In this document: piece after piece, positions 11,505 through 22,406 of the stretch | Layout: each line of letters begins with the position of its first letter | Position numbering within the stretch: the first letter of the stretch is position 1 | From: Pogonophryne albipinna | Taxonomy: Eukaryota > Chordata > Actinopteri > Perciformes > Artedidraconidae | NCBI GenBank assembly: GCA_028583405.1 | Contig: CM053264.1 | Coordinates: 12,598,787 to 12,662,786, forward strand | Length of the DNA stretch: 64,000 bases | Reading direction: 5' to 3' | Notes under the pieces: generated by a model | The model's input: only the letters and a program-made list of their open reading frames with translations | What the model was told of the DNA's origin: nothing | The model's database searches: none | Made by a program: the position numbers and the translations under genes

Positions 11505-12110
11505 TGCCCCACCACCACCCCAGCTCCCACCCCAGCTCCCGCCCCACCACCACCCCAGCTTCCACCCCAGCTCCCGCCCCAGCTTCCGCCCCACCACCAC
11601 CCCAGCTTCCACCCCACCACCACCCCAGCTCCCGCCCCAGCTTCCGCCCCAGCTCCCGCCCCAGCTTCCGCCCCACCACCACCCCAGCTCCCGCCCCAGC
11701 TTCCGCCCCAGCTCCCGCCCCAGGTCCCACCCCCCGCCCCACCACCACCCCAGCTTCCACCCCACCACCACCCCAGCTTCCGCCCCAGCTCCCGCCCCAG
11801 CTTCCGCCCCACCACCACCCCAGCTCCCGCCCCAGCTTCCGCCCCAGCTCCCGCCCCAGCTCCCGCCCCAGGTCCCACCCCAGCTCCCGCCCCACCACCA
11901 CCCCAGCTTCCACCCCAGCTCCCGCCCCAGCTTCCGCCCCACCACCACCCCAGCTCCCGCCCCACCACCACCCCAGCTTCCGCCCCAGCTTCCGCCCCAG
12001 CTCCCGCCCCAGCTTCCGCCCCACCACCACCCCAGCTTCCGCCCCAGCTCCCGCCCCAGCTGCCGCCCCAGCTCCCGCCCCACCACCACCCCACCACCAC
12101 CCCAGCAGAA
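11505..12110. repeat. GC-rich 12-bp minisatellite (CCCAGCTYCCRC / CCCACCACCAC)
   Basis: About 600 bp built from two interspersed units, CCCAGCTCCCGC or CCCAGCTTCCGC and CCACCACCACCC. Because the units lack stop codons, long frames (200-256 codons) stay open in several frames on both strands, giving Pro/Ala/Ser- or Gly/Trp-rich translations. These are consequences of composition, with no start context or splice signals, so they are not called as genes. Confidence 0.95.
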
Positions 12111-12665
12111 GTAGTAAGCAAATGAAAAACCTAATTGTATATAAAATAACAGGGTTTTGGTGGAATTGTTTATTACCCTGTTGTTTACTCGGACCTGTGG
12201 CTGAATAAAAATGTGCATAGTTTACGAATCACAGTGGACGACAGTGCAGACTCATGGTTTGACTCATCAGTTTTCTTATTAGTTGCAGTTAAACGAAGCC
12301 TTGTGGAGAACTAGATTATGATAATTGATTGTTGTTGTGGTGCAAACTGCTGCTTGTAGTCTAAAATAGGTCCCTTGTGATAAAATGAAGATATGTTAGA
12401 TGACTTAGCCCTTTTCCCACTGCCCTCCTGCACCTAGTATCTGTTTTATAACTGTGCTTTTGTCTTTTAATTCGGGAGGAGCTGTTCATTTACTCCCCTG
12501 GTGTGAACTCTGTTGCAATTTAACGGCGTAAATTGAAGTAGAAATTAGAAAAACAACTCAAAGCTCCCCGGTGGTACCTGTTGAAGGAGATTAAAGTCAA
12601 ACTCGTGAACTCACTTGATACTATCCGACCTCTCCAAACTCCTGCCACCTTTACCCACAGTGTCT
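12111..12665. other. gabrg3 intron, nothing specific
   Basis: Unique-looking sequence. No domain or element recognised. Confidence 0.4.
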
Positions 12666-12690
12666 CACACACACACACACACACACAGTA

Positions 12691-12731
<41 letters not shown>
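12666..12731. repeat. (CA)n microsatellite, interrupted
   Basis: Two CA runs separated by GTAT at about 12688. Confidence 0.95.
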
Positions 12732-12732
<1 letters not shown>

Positions 12733-15700
12733 TAATTCCTCTCAGTCCCTGTTGCCACTCTGCCAATATCGCAGAAGGTCATCTGGAACGCCCCGGCGGT
12801 TCTAAAGAAGTGATATTGAAGTTGAGTCCAGCAGAAAGTTCTCTAATCGCTGTGAGAGGAAAGTCTTCTCGTGTGATAATTAAATGGAGGCTTTATGTCC
12901 TCGTGCTGTTAATGAGATATGATCGTGAAACAAGGTTGTGTTGTGCTTGGCTTCTTTTGTATCGTTAGATTGATAAAAGTGGATTATTTGTTGCTCTTTG
13001 CTAAAGGCTTATTAATTAAATTGTTGTTGTTGTTATCCTTGAGAGTCTGTAAGTACATAACCTGGATAAACAATGGTTAATAGGATAAGATATTTACAGT
13101 AAGTAAAGGATTATCTTCCCCACTTATTAAAACCTAATTGTGTATATGGCATGTTTTGTTTACACAATTCTGAAAAAATACATCTTATAACTAAAGAATT
13201 GCGAGGAACATATTTCTGCTGTAGTGTCAGACACATTTGAGAGGTCTTACTTCATAATAATGTTGCTAGGCTACAAACGAACAATTCACTACCATTGAAT
13301 CAGAGTTATAGCTTGCTTCTGCGGCATTTACTTATGGTGTGTGTGTGTGTGCGTGCGAGCGTGCGTGTGTGTGTGTCCGTAACTGTCAACCTGTCTGCAT
13401 GCAGTGAGGGTGTGTGGGCGGCGGTGTGATACATGACCAAAGGCAGAGAAAGGCTTGTGATCTCAAACAAACAGGTAGCAGAAAAAAGCACGCTGTCCCC
13501 GTCCTGATAAACATCCACAACCAGCTCCACAAAAGAAAGTCATTTAGCCTTTCTTCTTTGGTACATCCCTGGTTTTTCAGGTCGACCGGAGACCTGATCC
13601 CGACGCTGAGAGCAGAGATAAGAGGAATAAAAGACAGGGACAGTAAGAGAGTGTGAAGTGAAGGCTGCTGGCAGGGAGACATGTCAAGAGGAGGATTGGT
13701 TGGGATCGCAGGCAGCTGGAAGTTCAGGGAAAAGGCTGGTGATGCTGCTGCCCTGCACCTCGCCTGAAGGCACTGTGCCTTGACAAGCTGCTTACATGTT
13801 CCAGGTGGTTTTTCCAAACAGCTGTCACTCAGCAGCAGGATGTGTGGAGGTAGGAGGGCTCCGCTTGATTCCCATCAGACCTCAATCTCTGCAGCTCAGA
13901 TGCATTTTGACAGAGATACAGAGGGAATGAACGCACCTGAAGGCAAGGGGCGGGAATGTGGAGCTTGAGAAAGTAAAATAAGTGGAGGTGATAAACTGTC
14001 TTAATACTCACACAAGTGCACTTACTTAAAATCTTTTCTCCCAACTGTGAGAAAGACATTTGGAAAATCTAGCGATGTTAGAAAGAAGAGAGTTTACTGT
14101 TGGCTGCTCTTCTTAGCTTGAGACTAGAAACTAGTGTTGCATTGTGGGGAATAGACCTGCAATGCTTCATTTCCACCCTATTTGTTAAGTATTTGTTTAT
14201 CCCAAATGTTGGGCCCTGGCTAGCTGCATGCAGTGGCAACTAAAGCATCTTATTTCTCAGTATACGGGTGAAAACACGGTTCCCTCTGAGAGCCGTCATT
14301 CACACAGAGGCCTGTCAATGGTCTGTCAGCTTAGGTGTGAGGGCTGCCAGTGTTCCTCAAGGGAAGTCTAGCATGAGGCAGTGAGTTAAAGATTTGTGGT
14401 GGGAGTACAGAGACATCAATCCCTCAAACTGTGTGTGTGCTGCGGAGAGAAACATCTAAATGGTCTGCTACTTGCTTTGTGATTGCCCCTGATTTTTGGA
14501 GTGTAGCAGTAAATAGACATAGCTAAGATATTATAGAGGAGAGTGGACATGCTTTAGAGTGCTCGTGTAGGGCCATCTGACTGATTACATGCATGGGAGA
14601 GATGGCTTTAAGTCAAGGCCTCTACGCACCTGTAATCAGATTATATTGTAGCTGCATTTTAATCTCAATCACGGGTACATTAATTTGGAAACATCCGAGT
14701 AATTACCCCAAACAACCAGGCCCTCGCTGTCAGCTCTGATGTACGTTTGATTCAAAGCAACTCATGTTACTGCATCATTTCAGATTGTGTATTCCTAGTT
14801 GTTTCAAAGCTGATGCAAACAGTAGTGACAGCCTCCCTGTTGTGGGGCGATTCAGAGGAGTGACATTGGAAGAATTGGGCGAAAAAGCTTCAGAAGCACT
14901 GAAATGTTATTGTAATAGTAATTTTGTTGGACAAACAGGCCTAAATATGACATTGCAGCTTTAATAGTGGTAAACCCAAAATTGTATGTCCTGCTTTTCA
15001 CTTCGAGCTCATTTTCAGGTTCACATTTGTCTCCACTGTGACATGTCTCCACGCTTTAATGTTTAAAAAGCTCTCTATTTGTCTCATACTGCCTGTGCTG
15101 CAGCACCTCTTTTCACCCTCTGTCTGAAACCAGAGCCCAGTCTGCTCTGATTGGTTAGCTGGCTGGCTCTGTTGTGATTAGTTAACCTCTGAGAGATGTC
15201 CCGCCCCTTTGCCTGTACAATTAGTTGGAGTGCGAGCCAACTGTTACATGGTGATGTCATTATGGTCTACAAAGGAGTCTCATGGAGGCGTTTCAGGACG
15301 GCAGGGAGTGTGTGAAACTCCCTCTGGATGGCATGTTAGGATTTGTGTTAAACTGACACAATGGTTAGACCGTTTAGACGTGCATAAAGTGGTGTTTGGA
15401 CAGATTATGTGTGTAATTCTGATACAACTCATGCTGTCTTGTGATCTGGGCTCTGATCCCTGACTGGTTCCCCTCGGCTCCATGAACACAAGCTGTGGTC
15501 TGTTCCACCTGGTTAACCCCTGGACACATAGCAAAGGTCAACATCTGATTTGTTTGTTAGCACCCCCCAATAAGTGCACATGTGAAATGTGTGTGTTCTT
15601 TGTTATTGCTGTGATCACTCCGTTCATATTATCCTGCAGCGCATTTGCCGTCTCTCTCTTTCTCTCGACTTAGTGTGGTTCAGTTCGGCTGCACAGGCAG

Positions 15701-16683
15701 GAATCAGCCGGTTGCTATGGCATCATGAAGCGAGCGTTCCCACAGAATGAATTAAACTGTACGACAGAAACTGGTGATATTGATTTGAAACAGCAGCCCA
15801 AACTGTGAGCAGTGGCTGGGGAGGAAACACTCCCGCTGTTTCCTTGAGATCACACTGTTTGCAGTACACAATGTGAACAGATGTGTGGTATTAAAAACAT
15901 AGGTGATTTACTTAGCTTACGTCTAATGAGCGGGAGGAAAGTCTAGACTACCACTAGACCAGAGGAGGCAGCTGCAAATAGACGGGAGCAACTCGTCTCT
16001 ATGGAAACCAGAGGCGAAAACAGTGACACACACTGCCATGAAAGACTTGTGGGAGAGGAGGATGAAAGACGGGAGAAGGGAAAGTGGAAGGAGGGGTGAT
16101 GAGAGGGAAAGATGGTGTGTGTGTGGCAGCAGATATTGATGCCCCCAGTGGCCATTAATGTCTCCGGGTTCATCTGTCTTTGAAAGAATTGATTTCATTT
16201 CACCGAGCCGACACAATATCCTCCCTCAAGACACTGTGGGGAGTAATGTCTCTCAAACAATGCCACTGATGACACAATGAGACACAGAAGGTAGCTCCAA
16301 TTAGAATACTTATTTACCATCAGGGCGGGTAATTATTGATAGCGATAACAGCCACTTTTACTATTGTACAGCTATGTTAGAAAAGGTTGGATGGGCCTCA
16401 CAGCAGGGATTGGTGGTCCAGGTGACGGTTGAGAAGTTGGTGTAATTGTAATGTACTTGATATGTGAGTTAGTTTCAGCCTGAAATGTGTATGTTCTTGT
16501 AACATTATTTGAAATCTAACTATGTCACTGTCACTTGGCAGGAAGTATTCCTCAATTCCTTCTTGAATAATCCAGGTGTTTAGCAATTTAACGAAACTAT
16601 GAGTTTATTTGCATATTTTCCACATGCTATCCTATGACTTTTAAGGTAAAAACATTTGTGCAAACATTTTTTGGGCGAAATAA
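12732..16683. other. gabrg3 intron, mostly unique sequence
   Basis: Contains an interrupted TG run at 13338-13376 and no clear transposon. ORFs of 60-143 codons (for example 13386-13817 on the minus strand) have no recognisable domain and lack splice context. Confidence 0.4.
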
Positions 16684-16745
16684 GTGTGTAGTAGGGCTGT
16701 CCCGAATACCAGCTCCGAATATTCGGGTACAGCCCTAGTGTGTAG
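16684..16745. mobile_element. 46-bp hAT miniature remnant with intact 8-bp TSD
   Basis: The element proper is 16692-16737. It starts TAGGGCTGTCCCGAATA and ends TATTCGGGTACAGCCCTA, inverted repeats that match over about 18 bases with one inserted base. The octamer GTGTGTAG flanks it exactly on both sides (16684-16691, 16738-16745). It is therefore almost only two terminal repeats back to back. Confidence 0.85.
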
Positions 16746-16860
16746 AAACCAGGCGTGGCACAGTACGTCGTTAAAAATGACCAAAAAGTCATAATGTAGC
16801 ATGGTATTTAAGTGGAAAAAAGGCACGGTACAGTGTGTGGAAACCAGGCGTGTTACAGTA
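16738..16860. repeat. Direct repeat pair GTGTNGAAACCAGGCGTG
   Basis: GTGTAGAAACCAGGCGTGGC at 16740 and GTGTGGAAACCAGGCGTGTT at 16834, about 94 bp apart, both followed by ACAGTA. Origin unknown. Confidence 0.6.
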
Positions 16861-18237
16861 GTTTATTTCTTCGTTGTAACAATGGTTCTTGGCAATACAT
16901 CTTATACCGTTGGAAAGCCTGTTTATTAACCTTTGAAATGGTGCTACATCTATGAGGAACATGCATTTGTGGGATGAGCAGCAGAGCTGAGTACACTGGA
17001 GGAAATAAGTATTTGATCCCCTTGCAACAAACAAGAATTCTGGCTCCCACAGACCGGTTAAATAAGTAATCTTCCTTTAGGAAAGTACTTATAATATCAG
17101 CTTTGTAACCTGTATAAAAGAAATCTCTCCACAGAATCAATAAATCAGATTCCAACCCACCATGGGCAAAGAGCTGTCTCAGGACCTCAGGGACAAGATT
17201 AGACCTGCACGAGGCTAGACTGCTACAAGACCATGAGAAAGCAGCTTGGTGAGGAGGAGACAACTGTTGGTGTGATTATTTGGAAATGGATGAAAACTAA
17301 AAATGGCCATCAATTGCCCTTGGTCAAGATCTCGCCTCGTATTGATCATCATGAGAAAGGTTAGGGGTCAGCCAAGAACCACACGGGAGGAACTTGTTAA
17401 TGGTCTCAAGGCAGCTGGGCCACCAAGAAAAAATGTGACAGATGTCCTCTGCTAATGCCAAACAGCAGCCGATCTCTGGTCTTGTATGCCTGCCATGACT
17501 GGCCTTGACTTTCAGGCTCGTTTGCACTGGAACCTCAATATGTGGAGGAACCTTATGTTCAGCGATGAGTCCAGATCCTGCCTATGGCACTTGGATCGTA
17601 AGGCCACAATGTGGAGGAGATGCGGAGAATGCTTTCCTGATTGTTGCACCGACAGAGTATCATGTTTTGGTGGAGGCATCTCCCTCTCTGGAAAAACAGG
17701 CTTCTCGGCATTGGATGAATGCAGAGAGGTATCGAGATGAATTTATGAGACCAGTGGCAATCCAATATCTCAGAGACTTCCTCCAGAAGTGGAGCCTGCA
17801 GTCCTGACCTCAACCCCATTGAACACTTTTGGGATCAGCTTGGCCCTGCTGTCCGTGCCAGAGTGAGCAACACGACCACGTTGGCTGACTTGGGAAACAA
17901 ATAGTGGTTGGAGAATGAGGTGCCATCCTCCAGGCTGGTGAGGCTGTGTGTGGTTCTTCAACACGCTATCGAGGCTGCTTGTCAAAGAAATACATTGTTA
18001 ATCGAGAAATTGTTGCCAGTATGTCTTTCATCAGACTTCAAGCATCCAATCCACCTGCTTGGCATTGGCAGAGGAAGTTTGTCACATTTGTCATGGGTGC
18101 AACCAACATACTCTGCTGCTCATCCCACAAATGCATGTTCCTCACAAATGTGACACCATTTGAAAGGTAAATAAACAGGCTTTCCACAGCGGTATAAGAT
18201 GTACAAGAAGCATTGTTACAACAAATAAATAGTCTAC
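16858..18237 (+). mobile_element. Chimeric Tc1/mariner element with long inverted repeats
   Basis: The ends form diverged inverted repeats of about 130 bp (16858-16988 against 18105-18237; shared core GAGGAACATGCATTTGTGGG ATGAGCAGCAGAG). Between them are two different Tc1 sequences. From 16995 to about 17430 there is a family beginning GGAGGAAATAAGTATTTGAT with N-terminal transposase codons (MGKELSQDLRDK, KQLGEEETTVGVIIWKW). From about 17435 to 18000 there is the C-terminal half of another family: WRNLMFSDESR, CCTDRVSCFGGG, DLNPIEHFWDQLGPAV and NTTTLADLGN, ending near CGSSTRY. Frames are broken by shifts and stops. Confidence 0.7.
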
Positions 18238-18264
18238 CAAACAGAGAGTTCCTAACTTTTTGTG

Positions 18265-19041
18265 TTAAAGGTCCCATGTCATGCTTTTCCGGTTAGTACC
18301 CGTCCCCTTGTGAGTTATGAAGGTTTTTATGCATGTAAACGGTGTGCAGAGTCAAAACCCTCAAAGTACACCATGTAGCGAGTAAAACTCTAACACAGAA
18401 AATACCTCCCCAAAACGCCTCGTTGGAGATACGTCACTGTCCATTTGATTCTTCCGGGTACATCATGATGTCATGTCGTCCCCGGAACGAAATGGACTAA
18501 TCCGTGGAGCCGTTACGTTACGTCCGCGGAGCCGTTACGTTAAGCCCCCGCTGATTGGTCCAAATTGACCAATCCACAGACTTCCTCACACACTCAGTGC
18601 AGGCAGCTCTGCTGATCTCTCCTCCCTGGCTGCAGGCTGATAACAGACAGTTGGGATCGCGGCGAAATTCTCTCTGCAGACCCATTCTCACAGCGTTTAT
18701 CAACCTTTTTCTTACTCAATATCAAGACACACTTATTGTTTTGACTTCGGCTGTGACTTTGTGTGTGCTCAGGATGAGTTTGGCTGTGTTTCGCTGTGTA
18801 TCGCTAAACAAGGAAATCACACCTCCACGGAGCTCAGCGCGATTCACAACGTCCCGACCAATCGGAGCACACTGGGCTCACAGGGAGCCGTTTAGTGGAG
18901 AGAGTGAATACACATACTTTACAGAGATGCTGTTTGAGAAATCAATGTGAGTTTGGAAAATTGCACAGTATGAATCTATTCTAGTAGACCTCAACAATGG
19001 AATTATGATCAGTGGAAATGGCCATGACATGGGACCTTTAA
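18265..19041. mobile_element. piggyBac-type miniature element (TTAA target)
   Basis: The inverted termini AGGTCCCATGTCATG (from 18269) and CATGACATGGGACCT (to 19037) are exact complements. TTAA flanks both (18265-18268 and 19038-19041). A TTAA target is characteristic of piggyBac elements. The 769-bp body has no transposase domain, so it is non-autonomous. A related, altered copy starts at 35031. Confidence 0.85.
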
Positions 19042-19055
19042 ATAATTGAAAGAAG

Positions 19056-21528
19056 GTGTAGTGCAGTGGTTCCCAACCGGTGTGCCGCAAAAAAACGTAT
19101 TTTTATGTTCCACATCTCACTTAATAAACTTCACTTATACACTTTATTTTATTACATGTACAATGGAGTTCATAAGCTAATAAAACATATATTGCTCAGA
19201 TTTAGAAATATTAAACTGCTTAAATTCTCATGATTTACGTCAGCCGTCATTGATTACGGTGTGCAGAGCAGCTTTTTATCCTCGCGCCAAATAATTACAA
19301 GATGCTGACTGCCCGACGCCAGAATGCCTAATCTGCAGAGAAAAATTATCCAACGAAGGAATGGTGCCAAGTAAACTAGCAAGACACTTTAGCACAAAAC
19401 ATCCTTCTTATCATTCCAAGGACATTGAGTATTTCCAGAGACTGAAATCACAAAATGAGAAGCAGAGTCAACGTATGCTTTCGTCTCTACGTGTCTCTGG
19501 CAAAGCACAAGAGGCCAGCTATTTGGTTGCCGAGTTAATCGTCAAGGCAACAAAGGCCCACACTATCGCGGAAAACCTCATTCTACCGGCATGTAAGGAA
19601 ATTGTCAGAGTAATGATAGGGCCAGATGCTACTAAAGACATCGATGACATGTCAGGAGACATAGAAACTGTCCTAACTGAAAAAATACAGAGAAGTGGCA
19701 AATTCGCTCTGCAAGTTGATGATTCAACAGACATAAGTGGCCACTGTCAACTCATTGCCAACGTGAGATATGTTGACGGAGAATCCATTGAGGAGAACTT
19801 CTTTTTTTGCAAAGAGTTACACACACATGCAACCGGAGAGGACATTTACAAGACCACAGCTGATTACCTGACAGAACAGGTAAACTGGGGGATGTGCCAC
19901 AGCATTTGCACCGACGGGGCTGCCTCAATGACGGGGAGGGCGAAAGGCTTTGTAAATAAAGTGAGACAGGTAAATCCCGATGTACAGATAACCCACTGCA
20001 TGTTACACCGAGAAGCCCTTGTCGCCAAAGCTATGCCACCAGACCTCACTGCAGTATTAGAACAAGCTGTGAAAATAGTGAACTACATCAAGTCCCGTCC
20101 GCTGAAGTCGCGGTTGTTCAGTACATTGTGCAATGAGATGGGGGCTGAGCACCATGGCACACGGAGGTCCGCTGGCTGTCACGGGGCAAGGTGCTGTCCC
20201 GTGTCTACGAGCTCCGCGACAAACTGAGCACGACTTACCCTACAAAGAACACATGGATGATGAATCGTGGTGGGTTAAGCTTGCATATCTGGCAGATATT
20301 TTTAGCCACCTCAATGACCTCAACATCAGAATGCAAGGGAAGAATGAGAATATCCTGACAGCCACAGACAAACTCAATGGTTTCCGATCCAAGTTAAGAC
20401 TGTGGCAAAATAAAGTCGCCAAGAAAAACATTGAAATGTTTCCGCTGACATCCAGTGACCCAGCGCACAAGACAGCATTTTTCTACAAGTTGTAGCTGCT
20501 CACCTGAGAGTGCTGGAGGAGAGGTTTGAGTCATATGTCCCTCCTATGAATGAAGACTTCTATTGGCTCCGGGATCCGTTTAATCCTCTGTCATTAATAT
20601 CAGCCACAAGTTTAAACAGCAGAGCTCAGGATGAACTCGCAGAGCTATCTATGGACCGCTCCCTGAAACTGAAGCACGGGGAACTACGTCTGGATATATT
20701 TTGGCTGCTTGTGGGACACGAGTATCCATCCCTCTGAGAGAGTGCCATCAAGGTGCTTTTACAGTTTCCAACCTCCTACTTGTGCGAGCTGGCGTTTTCC
20801 TCACTCGCATATGTCAAAAACAAGACCCGCACCCGGCTGTCAGTGGAGCAGGACCTCCGCGTTGCGCTGTCCACTATCCCCCCACGCATCAAGAGACTCT
20901 GCTCACAAAAGCAGGCACAAGTGTCGCACTAGCACCGTGTAACGGTCTGAGAAATGTTTATGTTTGGATGTTAATTTGTGTGCCTTTCTTGTAAATGTAT
21001 GATTTATGATTTTGTCAATCAGTATTATCTGCATAGCGAAATGCAGAATGTTTCATATTTGGGATGTGGTTGATGAGTCACATGACCACAGTCAGGACAG
21101 AGGGCATTGTTTCATCCCTCCAATTCTATGAAGTTATTATTTAATCTAAGTGATCATAGGCCTGCCTCTTTTGAAATCCAAATGTAAAATAATAACTGTA
21201 TTGATATGTATTCGTGTTTTTACACAGGTAGGTACTATTCAGCCAAAACAAAAGTAGTAGGCCTGTTTATAATATTGAATTCATCATAGAAATGGTGTTG
21301 ACATTTTTAGTCTGGTTCTTGTTATTATGTGTGAATACATTATTTGTTCTATAAAATGTTCTATTCAATTAAATACACATTTGAAAACCAATTTATAGTG
21401 TATTTATTGTTTTTAGTTTAAGCTCTGAAGTGGTTTTTAAATCTACAGAAAGTTGGGGTGCCTTGGGGTCGAGAAATATTTTCAGGGCTGCCTTGGTAAA
21501 AAAAAGGTTGGGAACCACTGGTGTCGTG
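19056..21528 (+). mobile_element. Buster-type (ZBED5-like) hAT transposon with broken transposase
   Basis: The element 19064-21520 starts CAGTGGTTCCCAACC and ends GGTTGGGAACCACTG. The flanks GTGTAGTG and GTGTCGTG differ at one base and carry the central TA typical of Buster insertions. Confidence 0.88.
19361..20930 (+). pseudogene. Buster/ZBED5-like hAT transposase pseudogene
   Basis: The frame opens in the BED-finger region (SKLARHFSTKHPSYHSKD). It continues through the RNase H-like core (FALQVDDSTDISGHCQLIAN, CTDGAASMTGRAKGFVNKV, THCMLHREALVAKAM). A frameshift near 20140-20160 breaks EVRWLSRGKVLSRVYELRD. The frame 20133-20495 continues (WWVKLAYLADIFSHLNDLN), then another shift at about 20490. 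Frame 20510-20737 continues and is ended by a TGA followed in frame by [20 protein letters not shown] and [19 protein letters not shown], the dimerisation tail. At least two frameshifts and one nonsense change make it inactive. Length and domain order are otherwise near complete. Confidence 0.85.
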
Positions 21529-22209
21529 TATTATGTAGATAACACATAGAATAGCTTTTAGAAAAGAAACACCTACCATTACAGCTGCACTGCGCTCCCC
21601 TTTAGAGACGGGTCGTGTTTCAGGATGTTTGGCTGTTGAAAAGAAACGGGATTGATTCAATAATGTGGACATCCACCCAGAATACCCCATAATTAATCAT
21701 TAATAAACCTCTGCCCTCGTTACATAATCACCACTTCAGCACTTCAGTGTTCATTTTGGCAGCTATTTCAGATTGAATCTTTAGAAGAAAATGATCACAT
21801 GTTATCCTTCATAGTTTTAGTCTCGTTTTAGTCAGCCACAACTCAAAACGTTTCAGTTCAGTTTTAGTCGATGAAAAATCATTACATTTTAGTCAAAAAT
21901 GTTTTCTCTCTTTCAACTATTTCAGTTAGGCAAATGCATGTATCTGAAATTGGAATTAAGGTGACAATATCAAGTGTTAACATTCGTAAAGCAACATTTC
22001 CCTCTTTACTCTTTACTTGTGAGTGACGTGTGCAGATTCCCAGAATCCCAACTAATTCAACCAATGACAGGGATGCATTTTGACGGACAATTGGGGGGGA
22101 AATATCCTGCATTTTCTATGTCCAATAGTCCACCATTAACACTTTCTCGTCAAAATGAACACTGGTGCTGACCAGTTTCACTCATCATACTTACTGGTGT
22201 CCTCCCCAG
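21529..22209. other. End of gabrg3 large intron; possible repeat fragment
   Basis: A segment at about 21815-21900 repeats GTTTTAGTC/CATTTTAGTCAA motifs common to a fish DNA-transposon family, without definable ends. The splice acceptor at 22209 ends the interval. Confidence 0.35.
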
Positions 22210-22406
22210 GTATCACCACGGTGCTGACCATGACCACGCTGAGCACAGTGGCCAGGAACTCGCTGCCCAGAGTGTCCTACGTGACGGCCATGGACCTGTT
22301 CGTCACCGTCTGCTTCCTGTTCGTCTTCGCCGCCATGATCGAGTACGCCATGCTCAACTACTGCGCCTACAGTCTACGCAGACCTCCTGCCAAGACACAG
22401 AGAATG
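22210..22406 (+). CDS. gabrg3: GABA-A receptor gamma-3 subunit, exon encoding M2 and M3
   Basis: This 197-nt exon joins in phase to the exon ending at 9243 (G + GT gives the conserved Gly). It encodes the pore-lining M2 helix ([16 protein letters not shown]), the M2-M3 loop ([13 protein letters not shown]) and M3 ([17 protein letters not shown]), then the start of the cytoplasmic loop ([18 protein letters not shown]). The [11 protein letters not shown] pore motif is diagnostic of Cys-loop anion channels, and [11 protein letters not shown] agrees with gamma-3. The acceptor is CCTCCCCAG and the donor GTAACG follows a complete ATG codon (phase 0). The exon is GC-rich and uses C/G at third positions, unlike the AT-rich intron around it. 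No frameshift or stop was found. Confidence 0.95.

Noticed and set aside
11356..12218. Five overlapping frames of 200-256 codons on both strands (Pro- or Gly-rich)
   Set aside because: All arise from the stop-free GC-rich 12-bp repeat; no domain, start context or splice signals.
13386..13817. 143-codon minus-strand frame
   Set aside because: No domain; intronic position in gabrg3 and no acceptor/donor or conserved codon pattern.
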